Of a stretch of 64,000 bases of DNA, positions 17,583-26,628 are shown one piece after another (positions within the stretch are counted from its first letter, which is position 1; every line of letters begins with the position of its first letter). The notes under the pieces were generated by a model. That model made no database searches, was not told the DNA's origin, and saw only the letters and a program-made list of their open reading frames with translations. Source of the stretch: CAKZML01 sp963823435 (GTDB lineage: Bacteria; Pseudomonadota; Gammaproteobacteria; Steroidobacterales; BM003). The stretch is from assembly GCA_963823435.1 (NCBI GenBank), contig CAWGLN010000003.1, positions 1-64,000 of the forward strand, in the 5' to 3' direction. A program made the translations under genes and the position numbers.

Positions 17583-18548
17583 TTATGCGTATCACCACCG
17601 CCCTCCTGGCCTGTGGTCTCCTGTGGGCCTGCCAGCAAGAGCCGGACACCCTGCGGATCGTCGGACAACTGGCATCGGATCGAATCGAATTGACCGCAGA
17701 GTCGTCCGAACCCATCGTCGTGCGACGGGTGATAGAGGGACAATTGGTCATGGTGGGGGAACCCCTGGTTGAGCAAAATACCGACAGAGCCCTGGCCCGG
17801 GTAGCCGAAGCCGAGGCCCTGCTGGACCAGGCCCAGGCACGTCTGGATGAATTGCTGCGAGGACCGCGCAAGGAGCAGATTCTTGCCGCCCAGGCCAGCC
17901 TGGACGGATCGGTGCTGGAACTGGAATATCGCCTGGTCGAACTGGACCGGGCCGAGGCTCTGCTGTCGAAAGCACTGGCGTCGGCCGAGAACCGGGACAG
18001 CGCCAGGTCAGCCGTGGATAGCGCCGCCGCCAGGCTTGAGGTCAACAAGGCCAGGTTGCAGGAACTGCTGACAGGCACAACCGTCGAGGAGCTTGAGCAG
18101 GCGCGCGCCGTTGTCGGTCAATCACAGGCCAGGTTGCGACAACTGCAAATTGACCTGGAACGCAGCACCACGGTTGCACCGGTGGCCGGCGTGGTGGACA
18201 GCTTGCTCCTGGAAGCCGGGGAACGGCCGGTCCCCGGGCAACCCATAGCGATCATGCTGTCCGGGACAACAACCCTACGCCCGGGTCTATATTCCCGAGG
18301 CTGTCCGGGTCGGAGTTGCGCCTGGCGTCAGGACCAGGGTCTTTGTCGACGGCCGGGCCGAACCCATCGCGGGACGGGTTCGCTGGGTTTCGAGCGAGGC
18401 GTCCTTCACACCCTATTTCGCGCTGACCGAACATGATCGGGGTCGGCTGACCTACCTGGCGAAAATTGACCTTGAGGTTTCTGGCGAACGATTGCCCGAT
18501 GGCGTGCCGGTAGAGGTGGAACTGCTCATCGATGCAGGCGGCAATTAA
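17579..18548 (+). CDS. HlyD-type periplasmic adaptor lipoprotein, frameshifted
   Basis: A membrane-fusion protein of about 322 residues once one slip is corrected. A lipobox (LLACGLLWAC) is followed by the first half of the lipoyl/barrel region, a long coiled-coil hairpin (ARVAEAEALLDQAQARLDEL ... LEQARAVVGQSQARLRQLQ), and TTVAPVAGVVDSLLLEAGE, the returning barrel strand. The frame breaks near 18268, where the sequence has one base too many in CAACAACCC. The correct continuation reads YARVYIPEAVRVGVAPGVR and runs to TAA at 18546-18548, overlapping the next ATG. Role: links the inner-membrane ABC exporter to an outer-membrane channel such as TolC. Homologue of YbhG in arrangement. Confidence 0.75.
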
Positions 18549-20587
18549 TGAACGACGCCGCTTACGCAATTCGGGCACGAGGCCTGACCAAGCAGTTCGG
18601 TGACCTGCTAGCGGTAAACCACCTTGATCTTGAAGTACCCAGGGGACAGATTTACGGTTTCCTTGGACCCAATGGTTCGGGCAAGACCACCGCTATTCGC
18701 CTGCTTTGCGGTCTGCTCAAACCTACCAGCGGCGGCGCCGAGGTCCTGGGTCTGGAAGTACCGGGCGCCACCAATGAACTCAAGCCAAGAATCGGATACA
18801 TGACCCAGAAGTTCTCTCTATACAGTGATCTGACGGTCCGGGAGAACCTGCAATTTATTGCCGATATCTATGCTTTGCCACGTGGTCAACAGAAAACCCG
18901 CATCGACGAACTGATAGCCGAGTACCACCTGGAGACCCAGCGCAAGCAACTGGCCGGGACGCTTAGCGGGGGCCAGAAGCAACGCCTGGCGTTGGCCTGC
19001 GCGGTGCTGCACAAGCCTGAACTGTTATTGCTGGATGAGCCCACCAGCGCCGTGGATCCGCGTAATCGTCGCGACTTCTGGGCGCAACTGTTCGCACTGG
19101 CGGACGCAGGCACCACCATCCTGGTGTCCACCCATTACATGGACGAGGCCGAGCGATGCCACCGCCTGGCGATTCTTCACCATGGCATGAAGGTCGCTGA
19201 TGGGCGCCCGGTGATCTGCAGGCCGCCACCGGCATGTGGGTCATCGAGGTACTGGCGGACTCACCGAGCCCGCGCCAACCAGGCATTGATCGCGCGCAAG
19301 GAAGTGGTCAGCGTCACACAACTGGGCGTGCGGCTGCGGGTATTGATTCCTGAAAGCCAGGCCGACCCCAGGCAACGGGTCCAGTCCTGCCTGGACGGTC
19401 AGGGCATCAGCGCGACGGTCGATCTGGTGCCCGCATCCCTTGAGGATGTGTTCGTTGCCACCACGCTTACAACCGGGGTCGACGCAATGATTTTTCCTAC
19501 CAGGCTCATCGCGATCATGCGCAAGGAATTGCTGCAGTTGCGCCGTGATCGTATGTCCCTGGGTCTGATTGCCGGTATTCCGGTGATGCAACTGCTGCTG
19601 TTTGGCTACGCCATCAACATGGATGTTCGTAATCTGACCGCGGGCGTCGCAGACCAGGCCAATACCCATCTTTCCCGCCAGTTCATCGCCGACCTGGAAC
19701 AAACCCAGGTGCTGAATTTCCGTTACACGGTGGCTGGCCCACAACAACTTGAAGAATTGCTGCGAGCCGGGAAAATTTCGGTGGGTGTGGACATACCTGC
19801 TGATTTTGATCGACGGGTGCTGGACAAGAACCGCACAGCCGCCGACCTGCTGGTAGACGGAGCCGACCCCACTATCCTGGGAGTGGCCAGTCAACTGGCA
19901 AATACCCCGGTACGCTTCGACACCGGGCAGCGACCGATCCAGCAGGCCCGCACCTTTGAAGTGCGTCCTTTCTACAACCCGGAACGACGTACCGTGGTGA
20001 ATATCGTGCCCGGTCTCATCGGGGTGATCCTCACCCTGACCATGATGATGTTCACCGCCGTATCCATCGTACGCGAGCGCGAACATGGCAACCTGGAACT
20101 GTTAATCAATACCCCGGTCAGCACGGCTCAGTTGATGATAGGCAAGGTAGTGCCCTATATCCTGATCGGCCTGGTGCAACTGGCGCTGGTGGTGACCATC
20201 GGCAAATTCCTGTTCAAGGTGCCGGTACAGGGCAGTCTGCTGCATCTCTACCTGGGTGCGGCGGTGTTCATCGCCGCCAACCTGTCCCTGGGTCTGTTTG
20301 TGTCCACCGTGGCCAAGACCCAGTTCCAGGCCATGCAGGTGACCTTTTTTGTGCTGCTGCCGTCGATATTACTATCGGGCTTCATTTTTCCTTTCGATGG
20401 AATGCCAAAACTGGCGCAATACCTGGGCGAGGTACTGCCCATCACTCACTTCATCCGCATCAGCCGGGGCGTGATGTTGCGAGACGCAAGCATCTTTGAA
20501 CTTCAGGGGGAGCTCTACATGCTGCTGTTGTTCACCACGGTGGCGATGACAGCGGCGGTTTTACGCTTTTCCAGGCGCCTGGATTGA
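18548..20587 (+). CDS. ABC exporter: ATPase joined to ABC-2 permease
   Basis: Residues 1-310 are an ATPase of the YbhF type (Walker A GPNGSGKT, signature LSGGQKQRLALA, Walker B LLLLDEPTSAVD, switch STHYMDEAE). Residues 314-679 are an ABC-2 permease of the YbhS type: first helix LGLIAGIPVMQLLLFGYAIN, then a large periplasmic loop, then five helices including LIGVILTLTMMMFTAVSIV. The permease likely starts at ATG 19487, which has its own plausible start context. Between 19207 and 19266 the peptide is garbled and the other frame reads GDLQAATGMWVIEVLADSP, so two compensating slips occur. The in-frame fusion may therefore be an artefact of a third slip at an ATGA overlap. No second permease (YbhR-like) follows. 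Confidence 0.75.
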   Translation: MNDAAYAIRARGLTKQFGDLLAVNHLDLEVPRGQIYGFLGPNGSGKTTAIRLLCGLLKPTSGGAEVLGLEVPGATNELKPRIGYMTQKFSLYSDLTVRENLQFIADIYALPRGQQKTRIDELIAEYHLETQRKQLAGTLSGGQKQRLALACAVLHKPELLLLDEPTSAVDPRNRRDFWAQLFALADAGTTILVSTHYMDEAERCHRLAILHHGMKVADGRPVICRPPPACGSSRYWRTHRARANQALIARKEVVSVTQLGVRLRVLIPESQADPRQRVQSCLDGQGISATVDLVPASLEDVFVATTLTTGVDAMIFPTRLIAIMRKELLQLRRDRMSLGLIAGIPVMQLLLFGYAINMDVRNLTAGVADQANTHLSRQFIADLEQTQVLNFRYTVAGPQQLEELLRAGKISVGVDIPADFDRRVLDKNRTAADLLVDGADPTILGVASQLANTPVRFDTGQRPIQQARTFEVRPFYNPERRTVVNIVPGLIGVILTLTMMMFTAVSIVREREHGNLELLINTPVSTAQLMIGKVVPYILIGLVQLALVVTIGKFLFKVPVQGSLLHLYLGAAVFIAANLSLGLFVSTVAKTQFQAMQVTFFVLLPSILLSGFIFPFDGMPKLAQYLGEVLPITHFIRISRGVMLRDASIFELQGELYMLLLFTTVAMTAAVLRFSRRLD

Positions 20588-20771
20588 GCGGGATTCACGC
20601 ACAATATACTTATTAAAATAGATTAGATATATACTATTACTTATTGTTATTTATATAAATTATATATCTATTTCACTCTCTACCCATGAGAGTCACCCGA
20701 CTGGCGACCATGGCGCCGTGGGCCACTTCATTCCCGCAGGCGGGCAGGACGACAGGATCAGTTCATCTCAT
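20588..20771. other. intergenic, very AT-rich island
   Basis: About 70 bases after the exporter gene (20600-20670) are almost pure A/T in an otherwise GC-rich genome. No gene. Confidence 0.4.
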
Positions 20772-20820
20772 AAAAAACCCCGCGTGAGCACCGGCTGGGG
20801 GAATCCGGCGTCACACGGGG
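20772..20820 (-). terminator. intrinsic terminator of the Hsp20 gene
   Basis: On the minus strand CCCCGTGTGACGCCGG pairs with CCGGTGCTCACGCGGGG and is followed by TTTTTT. It lies 55 bases after the hsp20 stop. Confidence 0.8.
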
Positions 20821-20875
20821 CTGGCTGCTCAGGGAACATCCGGGGCACTGGCCAAGGCCACTGCCCCGCTTGCAA

Positions 20876-21343
20876 TCACGCCGCCTGATCTTCCTCGGAG
20901 CCGTGCTCGATGGCAGCCGATGGCTCGCCAATTTCGATGCTCCGGGGCTTCATGGCCTCAGGAATCATTTTCTTCAGGCTGATCTTGAGCAAACCGTTGA
21001 TCATCTCGGCACCGGTCACCTCTACGTAATCGGCCAGGTTAAATTTGCGCTCGAATGCCCGGTTGGCGATGCCCTGGTACAGGTACTTGGCTTGCTCGCC
21101 TTTGGCCTGCTTGCGGCCGCGCACAGTCAGCACACCGCGCTCAACCTGGATATCCAGCTCGCTGCGCTCGAAACCGGCAACCGCCAGGGTGATCGCGTAG
21201 CGATCCTCCTCCAGCACTTCGATGTCATAAGGGGGGTATCCGGCAGTCGGCTGGTCACTGCGCATGGCCGTGTCCAGCAAGTTCGCCAGGCGATCAAATC
21301 CGATGCTGCTGCGATACAGGGGGGTCAAGTCAATCGTGGTCAT
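20876..21343 (-). CDS. ibpA: small heat-shock protein Hsp20 (IbpA-like)
   Basis: A 155-residue alpha-crystallin chaperone. N-terminal arm TTIDLTPLYRSSIGFDRL is characteristic of IbpA/B. The crystallin domain runs YPPYDIEVLEEDRYAITLAV to GLLKISLKKMIPE, with the conserved ANRAFERKFNL and GLLKISL motifs, then a short flexible tail. It holds unfolding proteins for refolding by DnaK/ClpB. The start was set at 21343 because GGAGG lies eight bases upstream, inside the longer frame. A sigma32-type promoter lies upstream and a strong terminator downstream, so it is monocistronic and heat-induced. Confidence 0.9.
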   Translation of the reverse strand: MTTIDLTPLYRSSIGFDRLANLLDTAMRSDQPTAGYPPYDIEVLEEDRYAITLAVAGFERSELDIQVERGVLTVRGRKQAKGEQAKYLYQGIANRAFERKFNLADYVEVTGAEMINGLLKISLKKMIPEAMKPRSIEIGEPSAAIEHGSEEDQAA

Positions 21344-21429
21344 AAACACATCCTCCAATAGAAGCGATACGTAACTAAAAGGTCTTCAGCGCAGCGCCAA
21401 TCTGGGTAAGACTTGGCACCCGCTCTCTC

Positions 21430-21460
21430 TATGTAGGGCCTGGGACAGGTTTTTCAAGGG
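21430..21460 (-). promoter_or_regulatory. sigma32-type heat-shock promoter
   Basis: Read on the minus strand, CCCTTGAAAA (21460-21451) is followed 12 bases later by CCCTACATA (21438-21430). This matches the sigma32 pattern CTTGAA / CCCCATNT well and points at the hsp20 gene. Confidence 0.7.
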
Positions 21461-21634
21461 CGCATCCGGGCAAGGCAGACGGCGGAGTTGTGTCACGCGA
21501 GTCGAATTCATACATTAACCGGGGGTCCCTAGTAGAATTGCCTGCTGAAATTTCGCAACCACGGCGCCCATCGCCTGGCGAGCCCCGATCCTTCCACCAC
21601 AGCTACCAAGACAAGTGCCGCGGGGGCACACAGC

Positions 21635-22360
21635 ATGATGCACGCTGATCAGAGCACCAGACCACCGCCCTTTTGGACTGAATTCCGTCGTGGCGTTGCG
21701 GCCATGGCGCCTGCCTTGCTGGGTCTCGTTCCTTTTGCGCTGGTGCTGGGGGCGGAAGCCGCACGCAAGGGCTTGAGCCCCCTTGAGGTGTTGCTGCTAT
21801 GCGGAATGAATTTCGCCGGCGGCTCGGAATTCGTGGCAGTGGAACTGTGGAATAACCCGATTCCCTTCCTGCTGATAGTCGGCATGACCCTGTTGGTAAA
21901 CAGTCGTCACTTGCTGATGGGTGCTGCCCTGGCGCCTCATCTACGCCACCTGCCCAAACGCAAGGCGTTGTTGGCGTTATTTTTCATGGCCGATGAGGTC
22001 TGGGCATTCGGTATACAGGACGCACGACGCCGAGGAGGCCTGTCAGCAGAAATCAACTTGCCCTTCTACGCCGGCCTGGCCGCGGCCCTGTACCTTTCCT
22101 GGATTTCCATGACCGTGACAGGCTCGCTGGTAGGCCCCTTGTTCGGCGACCCGGCTGAGTACGGTTTCGACATGGCCTTCCCGGCCGTCTTCCTGGTTTT
22201 GCTCAGGGGCTTGTGGACCGGTTACCGGGCGGCGGCGCCCTGGCTGGTCAGCCTGGTCGCAGCCGCTTCTGTTCATCTGCTGGTGCCCGGCGCCTGGTAT
22301 GTGCTGGCCGGCACCCTGGCCGGTCTGGCTACGGCTTACATCTGGCCGGTGAAACAATGA
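21635..22360 (+). CDS. azlC: AzlC-type amino-acid exporter subunit
   Basis: A 241-residue membrane protein with about seven hydrophobic helices, matching AzlC of the LIV-E family, the large subunit of branched-chain amino-acid exporters (YgaZ). The family motif region FALVLGAEAARKGLSPLEVL and NFAGGSEFVAVELW, plus LLVNSRHLLMGAALAPHL, is present. Its TGA overlaps the AzlD start (ATGA), so the two are translated together and form one exporter. Substrates in the family include leucine analogues, valine and methionine. No regulator is adjacent. Confidence 0.88.
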   Translation: MMHADQSTRPPPFWTEFRRGVAAMAPALLGLVPFALVLGAEAARKGLSPLEVLLLCGMNFAGGSEFVAVELWNNPIPFLLIVGMTLLVNSRHLLMGAALAPHLRHLPKRKALLALFFMADEVWAFGIQDARRRGGLSAEINLPFYAGLAAALYLSWISMTVTGSLVGPLFGDPAEYGFDMAFPAVFLVLLRGLWTGYRAAAPWLVSLVAAASVHLLVPGAWYVLAGTLAGLATAYIWPVKQ

Positions 22361-22656
22361 GCGTTGGCCTTGGGACCTTCCTGACCGTCCTGGGCATGAT
22401 GGGCGTAACCTACCTGACCCGGATCACCGGTTATTTCGTGCTTCGAAACCGCAACCTGGGCGTTCGCGCCCAGTCGGTGCTGGAAGCCATGCCGGGTGCC
22501 GTGCTGATCTCGGTGATAGCACCGGCATTCACCTCGGACCAGCCCGCCGACTTGATCGCCCTGGCCCTTACCCTGGCGGTGGCGACCCGGGGCTCCTTCC
22601 TGTTGACCGTCATCGTGGGTGTCACGGCGGCGGGCTTTCTGCGTCAGGTACTGTAA
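22357..22656 (+). CDS. azlD: AzlD-type amino-acid exporter small subunit
   Basis: Ninety-nine residues with four hydrophobic helices (FLTVLGMMGVTYLTRITGYF, VLISVIAPAFT, LIALALTLAVATRG, LLTVIVGVTAAGFL). This is the AzlD/YgaH small subunit, which works only with AzlC. The start was chosen at 22357 because it overlaps the AzlC stop. Confidence 0.88.
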   Translation: MSVGLGTFLTVLGMMGVTYLTRITGYFVLRNRNLGVRAQSVLEAMPGAVLISVIAPAFTSDQPADLIALALTLAVATRGSFLLTVIVGVTAAGFLRQVL

Positions 22657-23014
22657 TTAAAGTATTTTATTATAAATGATTCGTATAATATTGATTTACT
22701 TATTCTTAAATAGTTGTCTTGTTACAGGATTCCGATGAAGTGAGCACCATCAGCGACCCACTCACCGGCACCACGTATGCGGCCCGATACCAGGGAATAT
22801 CCTGCTCGATCCGCTGATGCGGTCAGCGCACGAATTGCCATAATGCCCCTGTTCGAGCCCATATTTAGTCTTGCTGATGACCACCCCAAAGGGCAGGATG
22901 TTCGTTTACCAGGGAACTGACGGTTACCGTCAATGTCCCATTAACAGCTTGTTGGTTTCTGCATACGCCATGCAGACTCCCCAGGCAGGGTTTTAATTCA
23001 AAAAGGATTCAGGG
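22657..23014. other. intergenic, AT-rich at its start
   Basis: Bases 22660-22722 are an A/T island like the one at 20600. The remainder is GC-rich with no supported gene and contains the leader of the M16 protease. Confidence 0.4.
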
Positions 23015-25753
23015 ATGTTCAGACAAATACGATTAGGCTCGCTGGCCATAGTGTTCATGCTGCTGGGTAGCACGGCAATTGCCGAGACCGCCCCGGTAGA
23101 GATTCCCTACCAGAAGTTCGTGCTGGATAACGGACTGACGCTGATTGTCCACGAGGACCCCAAGGCGCCCATTGTCGCGGTAAACCTGTGGTATCACGTC
23201 GGCTCCAAGAACGAAAAAATCGGGCGCACGGGTTTCGCTCATTTGTTTGAACACCTGATGTTCAACGGCAGCGAGAACTACAACGATGACTGGTTCAAAA
23301 TGATCTACCGCATCGGTGCGACCGATGTGAACGGTACCACCAGCTTCGATCGCACCAACTACTTCCAGAATGTCCCCGCCACCGCCCTGGATACGGCTCT
23401 GTGGCTGGAATCCGACCGCATGGGGCACCTGCTTGGGGCAATCGACCAGGCTCGCCTTGACGAGCAGCGCGGCGTGGTTCAGAACGAGAAACGCCAGGGA
23501 GAAAACCAGCCCTATGGCAAGGTTTTCAGTAATATCTTCGAAAACCTGTTCCCGGTCGGACATCCCTATTCCTGGATGATTATCGGCTCCATGGAAGATC
23601 TGGATGCGGCCAGTCTGGACGATGTGAAGGAATGGTTCCGTACCTATTACGGTCCGGACAATACGGTATTGGTCATCGCCGGCGATATTGACGCCGAAAC
23701 TGCCCTGGCCAAGGTGAAGCAGTACTTTGGCTCCATTCCGCCGGGCCCTACCCTGACCAAGCCCGGGCTCTGGATTCCAAAGCGAACCGGTACGCAGCGC
23801 GAGACCATGCAGGACCGGGTGCCCCAGGCGCGCCTGCACATGGCCTGGGTGATGCCCGAATGGGGCAGCGCTGATGCCGACTACCTGCAGCTGGCTGCCG
23901 GTGTGCTCGGCCAGGGCAAGAACTCGCGGCTGTATGAACGCCTGGTGTACAAGGATCAGATTGCAACTGACGTAACGGCCTTCGCCTACCCACTGGAGAT
24001 AGCCGGAGTGTTCTTTGTCTCCGCTACGGCCCAGCCGGGCCAGGACCTGGTCGCACTGGAGCAGGCGGTCAATGAGGAATTGAAGCGTTTCCTGGATAAG
24101 GGCCCGACCAAGCAAGAACTGGACCGTGTAAGAATCGAGACTCTCGCCGGGTTTGTACGCGGCGTGGAACGGGTCGGTGGCTTCGGCGGCAAATCGGACG
24201 TGCTGGCCGAGAGCGAGGTGTACGGGGGTAGTCCGGATGCCTGGAAGATCACGATTGACCGCATTAATGGCGCTGACAAGAAGATGCTGCAGGATGCGGC
24301 CGGGCGCTGGCTCAGTGACGGCCGCTACATACTGGATGTCATTCCGCTGGAGAAATTCGCCGCCAGCGGCGAGGACGCAGACAGGACGGCTGTACCTGAG
24401 CCGCAATCCTACCCCGAGGTGGCTTTTCCCGAATTCCGCAGGGGCCAGTTGAGCAACGGTCTGGAAGTAGTGGTGGTTTCTCGCCCGAGTATTCCGGTGG
24501 TGGATTTTGACCTGCTTGTGGATTCCGGATACGCCGCTGACCATTCCGGCGTGATGGGCGTCACCAGCCTGGCCATGAATATGATGGATGAAGGGACTGC
24601 CAGGCGTTCATCCCTTGAAATCAGTGAGCAATTGGCGATGCTGGGCGCAAACCTGGGCACCGGCGCCAATCTGGATGTGGCCACTGTCAGCCTGAGCGCC
24701 CTGAAGGACAAGCTGGATGCGTCGCTGGATATCTTTGCCGACGTTGCGCTGCAGCCTGTGTTTCCGGAGGGTGAGCTCGACCGCCTGCGCAAGCAGCAGT
24801 TAGCGGGTATACAGAGGGAGAAAGTCACGCCGTTTGCCATGGCCCTGAGGGTGTTTCCGAAACTGCTCTACGGTTCGGGCCACGCCTATGCCCTGCCATT
24901 CTCGGGCTCGGGCACCGAGGAGAGCGTGGCGAGTATCAGCCGTGCCGACCTGGCGAACTTCCACCAGACCTGGTTCAGGCCCAACAATGCGACCATGGTT
25001 GTGGTGGGCGATACCACGCTGGAGGAAATCATTCCCAAACTGGAAAAATACTTTGGCAAGTGGACGCCGGGCGAGGTCCCCGAGAAGAACATTGCACAGG
25101 TGAAAACACCGGAAGCCGGCAGGGTGTATGTGATCGACCGGCCCGAATCCGAGCAATCCATTATTTTCGCGGGCGGCCTGGTTGAAGCCAAGGCAAATGC
25201 AAACGAGACAGGCATCGAAGCCGCCAACAAGGTCCTGGGTGGCGACTTCACCTCCCGCCTGAACCTGAACCTGCGCGAGGACAAGCACTGGTCTTACGGC
25301 GCCCGCAGTGTGCTGGTAGATACCCAGGCGCAACGTCCGTTTATTGCCTATGCCCCGGTCCAGTCAGACAAGAGCGTGGAATCGGTCGCCGAAATTGCCA
25401 TGGAATTCGCCTCCATCAGGTCTGACCGGCCACCCACGGAGGAGGAAATCGCCGAGGTCAAAGACGAAAGTATCCGTGCCCTCCCCGGCCGATGGGAAAC
25501 CAACGGCGCGGTCGCGGGCGACCTGATCGAGGTACTGCGCTTTGGTCTGCCGGAGGACTACTGGGATCGTTACCCCGGGATGATTCGGAATCTGACCGCC
25601 CAGGACGTGGAAAAAGGCGCCGCCAGCCTGGTGGAACCTTCTACAACCACCTGGATTATCGTGGGTGACCGCAAGCAAATTGAACCGGGCCTGGCGGAGC
25701 TTGGCCTGGGACAGATTCACTACATTGACGCAGATGGCAACCCGGTTGACTAG
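23015..25753 (+). CDS. two-domain M16 zinc peptidase, exported
   Basis: A 912-residue protein with a Sec signal (LAIVFMLLGSTAIA). The N-terminal M16 domain carries the inverted zinc motif HLFEH at residues 76-80; the downstream Glu ligand falls in RLDEQRGVVQNEKRQGEN. The C-terminal half (from about VAFPEFRRGQLSNGLEVVVV) repeats the fold without the zinc motif, as is normal for clamshell pitrilysin-type proteases with R/Y-pair substrate residues in LNLNLREDKHWSYGARS. Such periplasmic enzymes degrade peptides. It is followed by two hairpins and stands alone as one gene. Confidence 0.88.
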   Translation: MFRQIRLGSLAIVFMLLGSTAIAETAPVEIPYQKFVLDNGLTLIVHEDPKAPIVAVNLWYHVGSKNEKIGRTGFAHLFEHLMFNGSENYNDDWFKMIYRIGATDVNGTTSFDRTNYFQNVPATALDTALWLESDRMGHLLGAIDQARLDEQRGVVQNEKRQGENQPYGKVFSNIFENLFPVGHPYSWMIIGSMEDLDAASLDDVKEWFRTYYGPDNTVLVIAGDIDAETALAKVKQYFGSIPPGPTLTKPGLWIPKRTGTQRETMQDRVPQARLHMAWVMPEWGSADADYLQLAAGVLGQGKNSRLYERLVYKDQIATDVTAFAYPLEIAGVFFVSATAQPGQDLVALEQAVNEELKRFLDKGPTKQELDRVRIETLAGFVRGVERVGGFGGKSDVLAESEVYGGSPDAWKITIDRINGADKKMLQDAAGRWLSDGRYILDVIPLEKFAASGEDADRTAVPEPQSYPEVAFPEFRRGQLSNGLEVVVVSRPSIPVVDFDLLVDSGYAADHSGVMGVTSLAMNMMDEGTARRSSLEISEQLAMLGANLGTGANLDVATVSLSALKDKLDASLDIFADVALQPVFPEGELDRLRKQQLAGIQREKVTPFAMALRVFPKLLYGSGHAYALPFSGSGTEESVASISRADLANFHQTWFRPNNATMVVVGDTTLEEIIPKLEKYFGKWTPGEVPEKNIAQVKTPEAGRVYVIDRPESEQSIIFAGGLVEAKANANETGIEAANKVLGGDFTSRLNLNLREDKHWSYGARSVLVDTQAQRPFIAYAPVQSDKSVESVAEIAMEFASIRSDRPPTEEEIAEVKDESIRALPGRWETNGAVAGDLIEVLRFGLPEDYWDRYPGMIRNLTAQDVEKGAASLVEPSTTTWIIVGDRKQIEPGLAELGLGQIHYIDADGNPVD

Positions 25754-25778
25754 GCCAGTGACCACCTGGTGAACAAGC

Positions 25779-25808
25779 AACCCCCGCCGCTACGGGCGGG
25801 GGTTCTTT
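25779..25808 (+). terminator. intrinsic terminator of the M16 gene
   Basis: AACCCCCGCC and GGCGGGGGTT pair around GCTACG, followed by CTTTCC. Confidence 0.7.
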
Positions 25809-25893
25809 CCCAGCTTGCGACGCTATCGCCAAATGCGCCAGACGGCGCAGGCCCGCCTGGCGATCCAGAAAAACCCATCTCTTCCTGAAAGTC

Positions 25894-25917
25894 TGAGGCC
25901 GCCTTTCGGCGGCCTCA
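25894..25917. repeat. perfect 10-bp palindrome hairpin
   Basis: TGAGGCCGCC-TTTC-GGCGGCCTCA. It lies between convergent genes and may act as a second terminator. Confidence 0.6.
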
Positions 25918-25982
25918 TGATTGCTTGCAAACTCGTCCCGCCCGGGCTCACCCCGAACCGAAGCGCGAACTGACACGACTGA

Positions 25983-26369
25983 TCAGGATTTCTTGAACCT
26001 GTGCAGCAGACCTTTCACCGTGTCCTGCCAGGTTTCGTACTTCCAGTCGGTCATTTCGCCGGCATCGAAATAGATACCTGAACACTGGGGGCAACGTTCC
26101 AGCTGCAGGTGAATTTGCTTGGGATCGCTGACGTGCTCCATGCCAACATCGCAGGCCGGGCAATTGATGTCCTTCAGGGCATTGAATACCTTGGCGTGAT
26201 GTTGTTTCCCATAGTCCATCCAATCGGCGAACCACTCCTTCTTCACCCGCTCCAGCACATCAGGCAGCGCGAATATCCCGCCGCACTCAGCGCAACGATT
26301 AATGGCAATTTTTCGGCCGTGAGTCTTTACTTCCATTTCCGGGTGTTGCGGACATTTCGGACATTCCAT
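25983..26369 (-). CDS. TFIIB-type zinc-ribbon protein
   Basis: A 128-residue protein with two zinc ribbons: MECPKC...NRCAECGGIF at the start and NCPACDVGMEHV...ERCPQCSGIYFDAGE later. This matches the zf-TFIIB family of short bacterial proteins. Two CxxC pairs per ribbon would each hold one Zn. The stretch between them (LERVKKEWFADWMDYGKQHH) is helical. Function is not established for the family; it may be a small binding or quality-control factor. It converges on the M16 gene and lies upstream of nothing obvious. Confidence 0.8.
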   Translation of the reverse strand: MECPKCPQHPEMEVKTHGRKIAINRCAECGGIFALPDVLERVKKEWFADWMDYGKQHHAKVFNALKDINCPACDVGMEHVSDPKQIHLQLERCPQCSGIYFDAGEMTDWKYETWQDTVKGLLHRFKKS

Positions 26370-26532
26370 AAACCGTAGCTCCTCGTATTTCTTCTTGTCT
26401 TCCGAATTTTCAGGGCGGGCCCGTTGGCACAGCCGCTTTTGTAGTGCCGTGATAGCACGTGGGGGCTTGGAGGGTCAAGGAAGCGGCGAACGAGGCGGCC
26501 TGGATATATTCAACCGCTCCCGGGATGACTCG
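26370..26532. other. intergenic
   Basis: GC-rich, no supported gene; holds the promoter region of the zinc-ribbon gene. Confidence 0.35.
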
Positions 26533-26571
26533 AAAAAAAGGCCGGCCCCGCTCTTGCGGACGGGACCGGCC
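26533..26571 (-). terminator. intrinsic terminator of the cytochrome gene
   Basis: On the minus strand GGCCGGTCCCGTCCGC pairs with GCGGGGCCGGCC across AAGA, followed by TTTTTTT. Confidence 0.75.
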
Positions 26572-26628
26572 TCACCTTGCGCATCAAATCAGGGATTAGG
26601 CATATTCGCGTAATCCTGAATTATCCGA

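Noticed and set aside
23033..24544. 503-codon frame opposite the M16 protease gene
   Set aside because: It is the antisense shadow of a gene with clear catalytic motifs; its own translation has no fold-like pattern.
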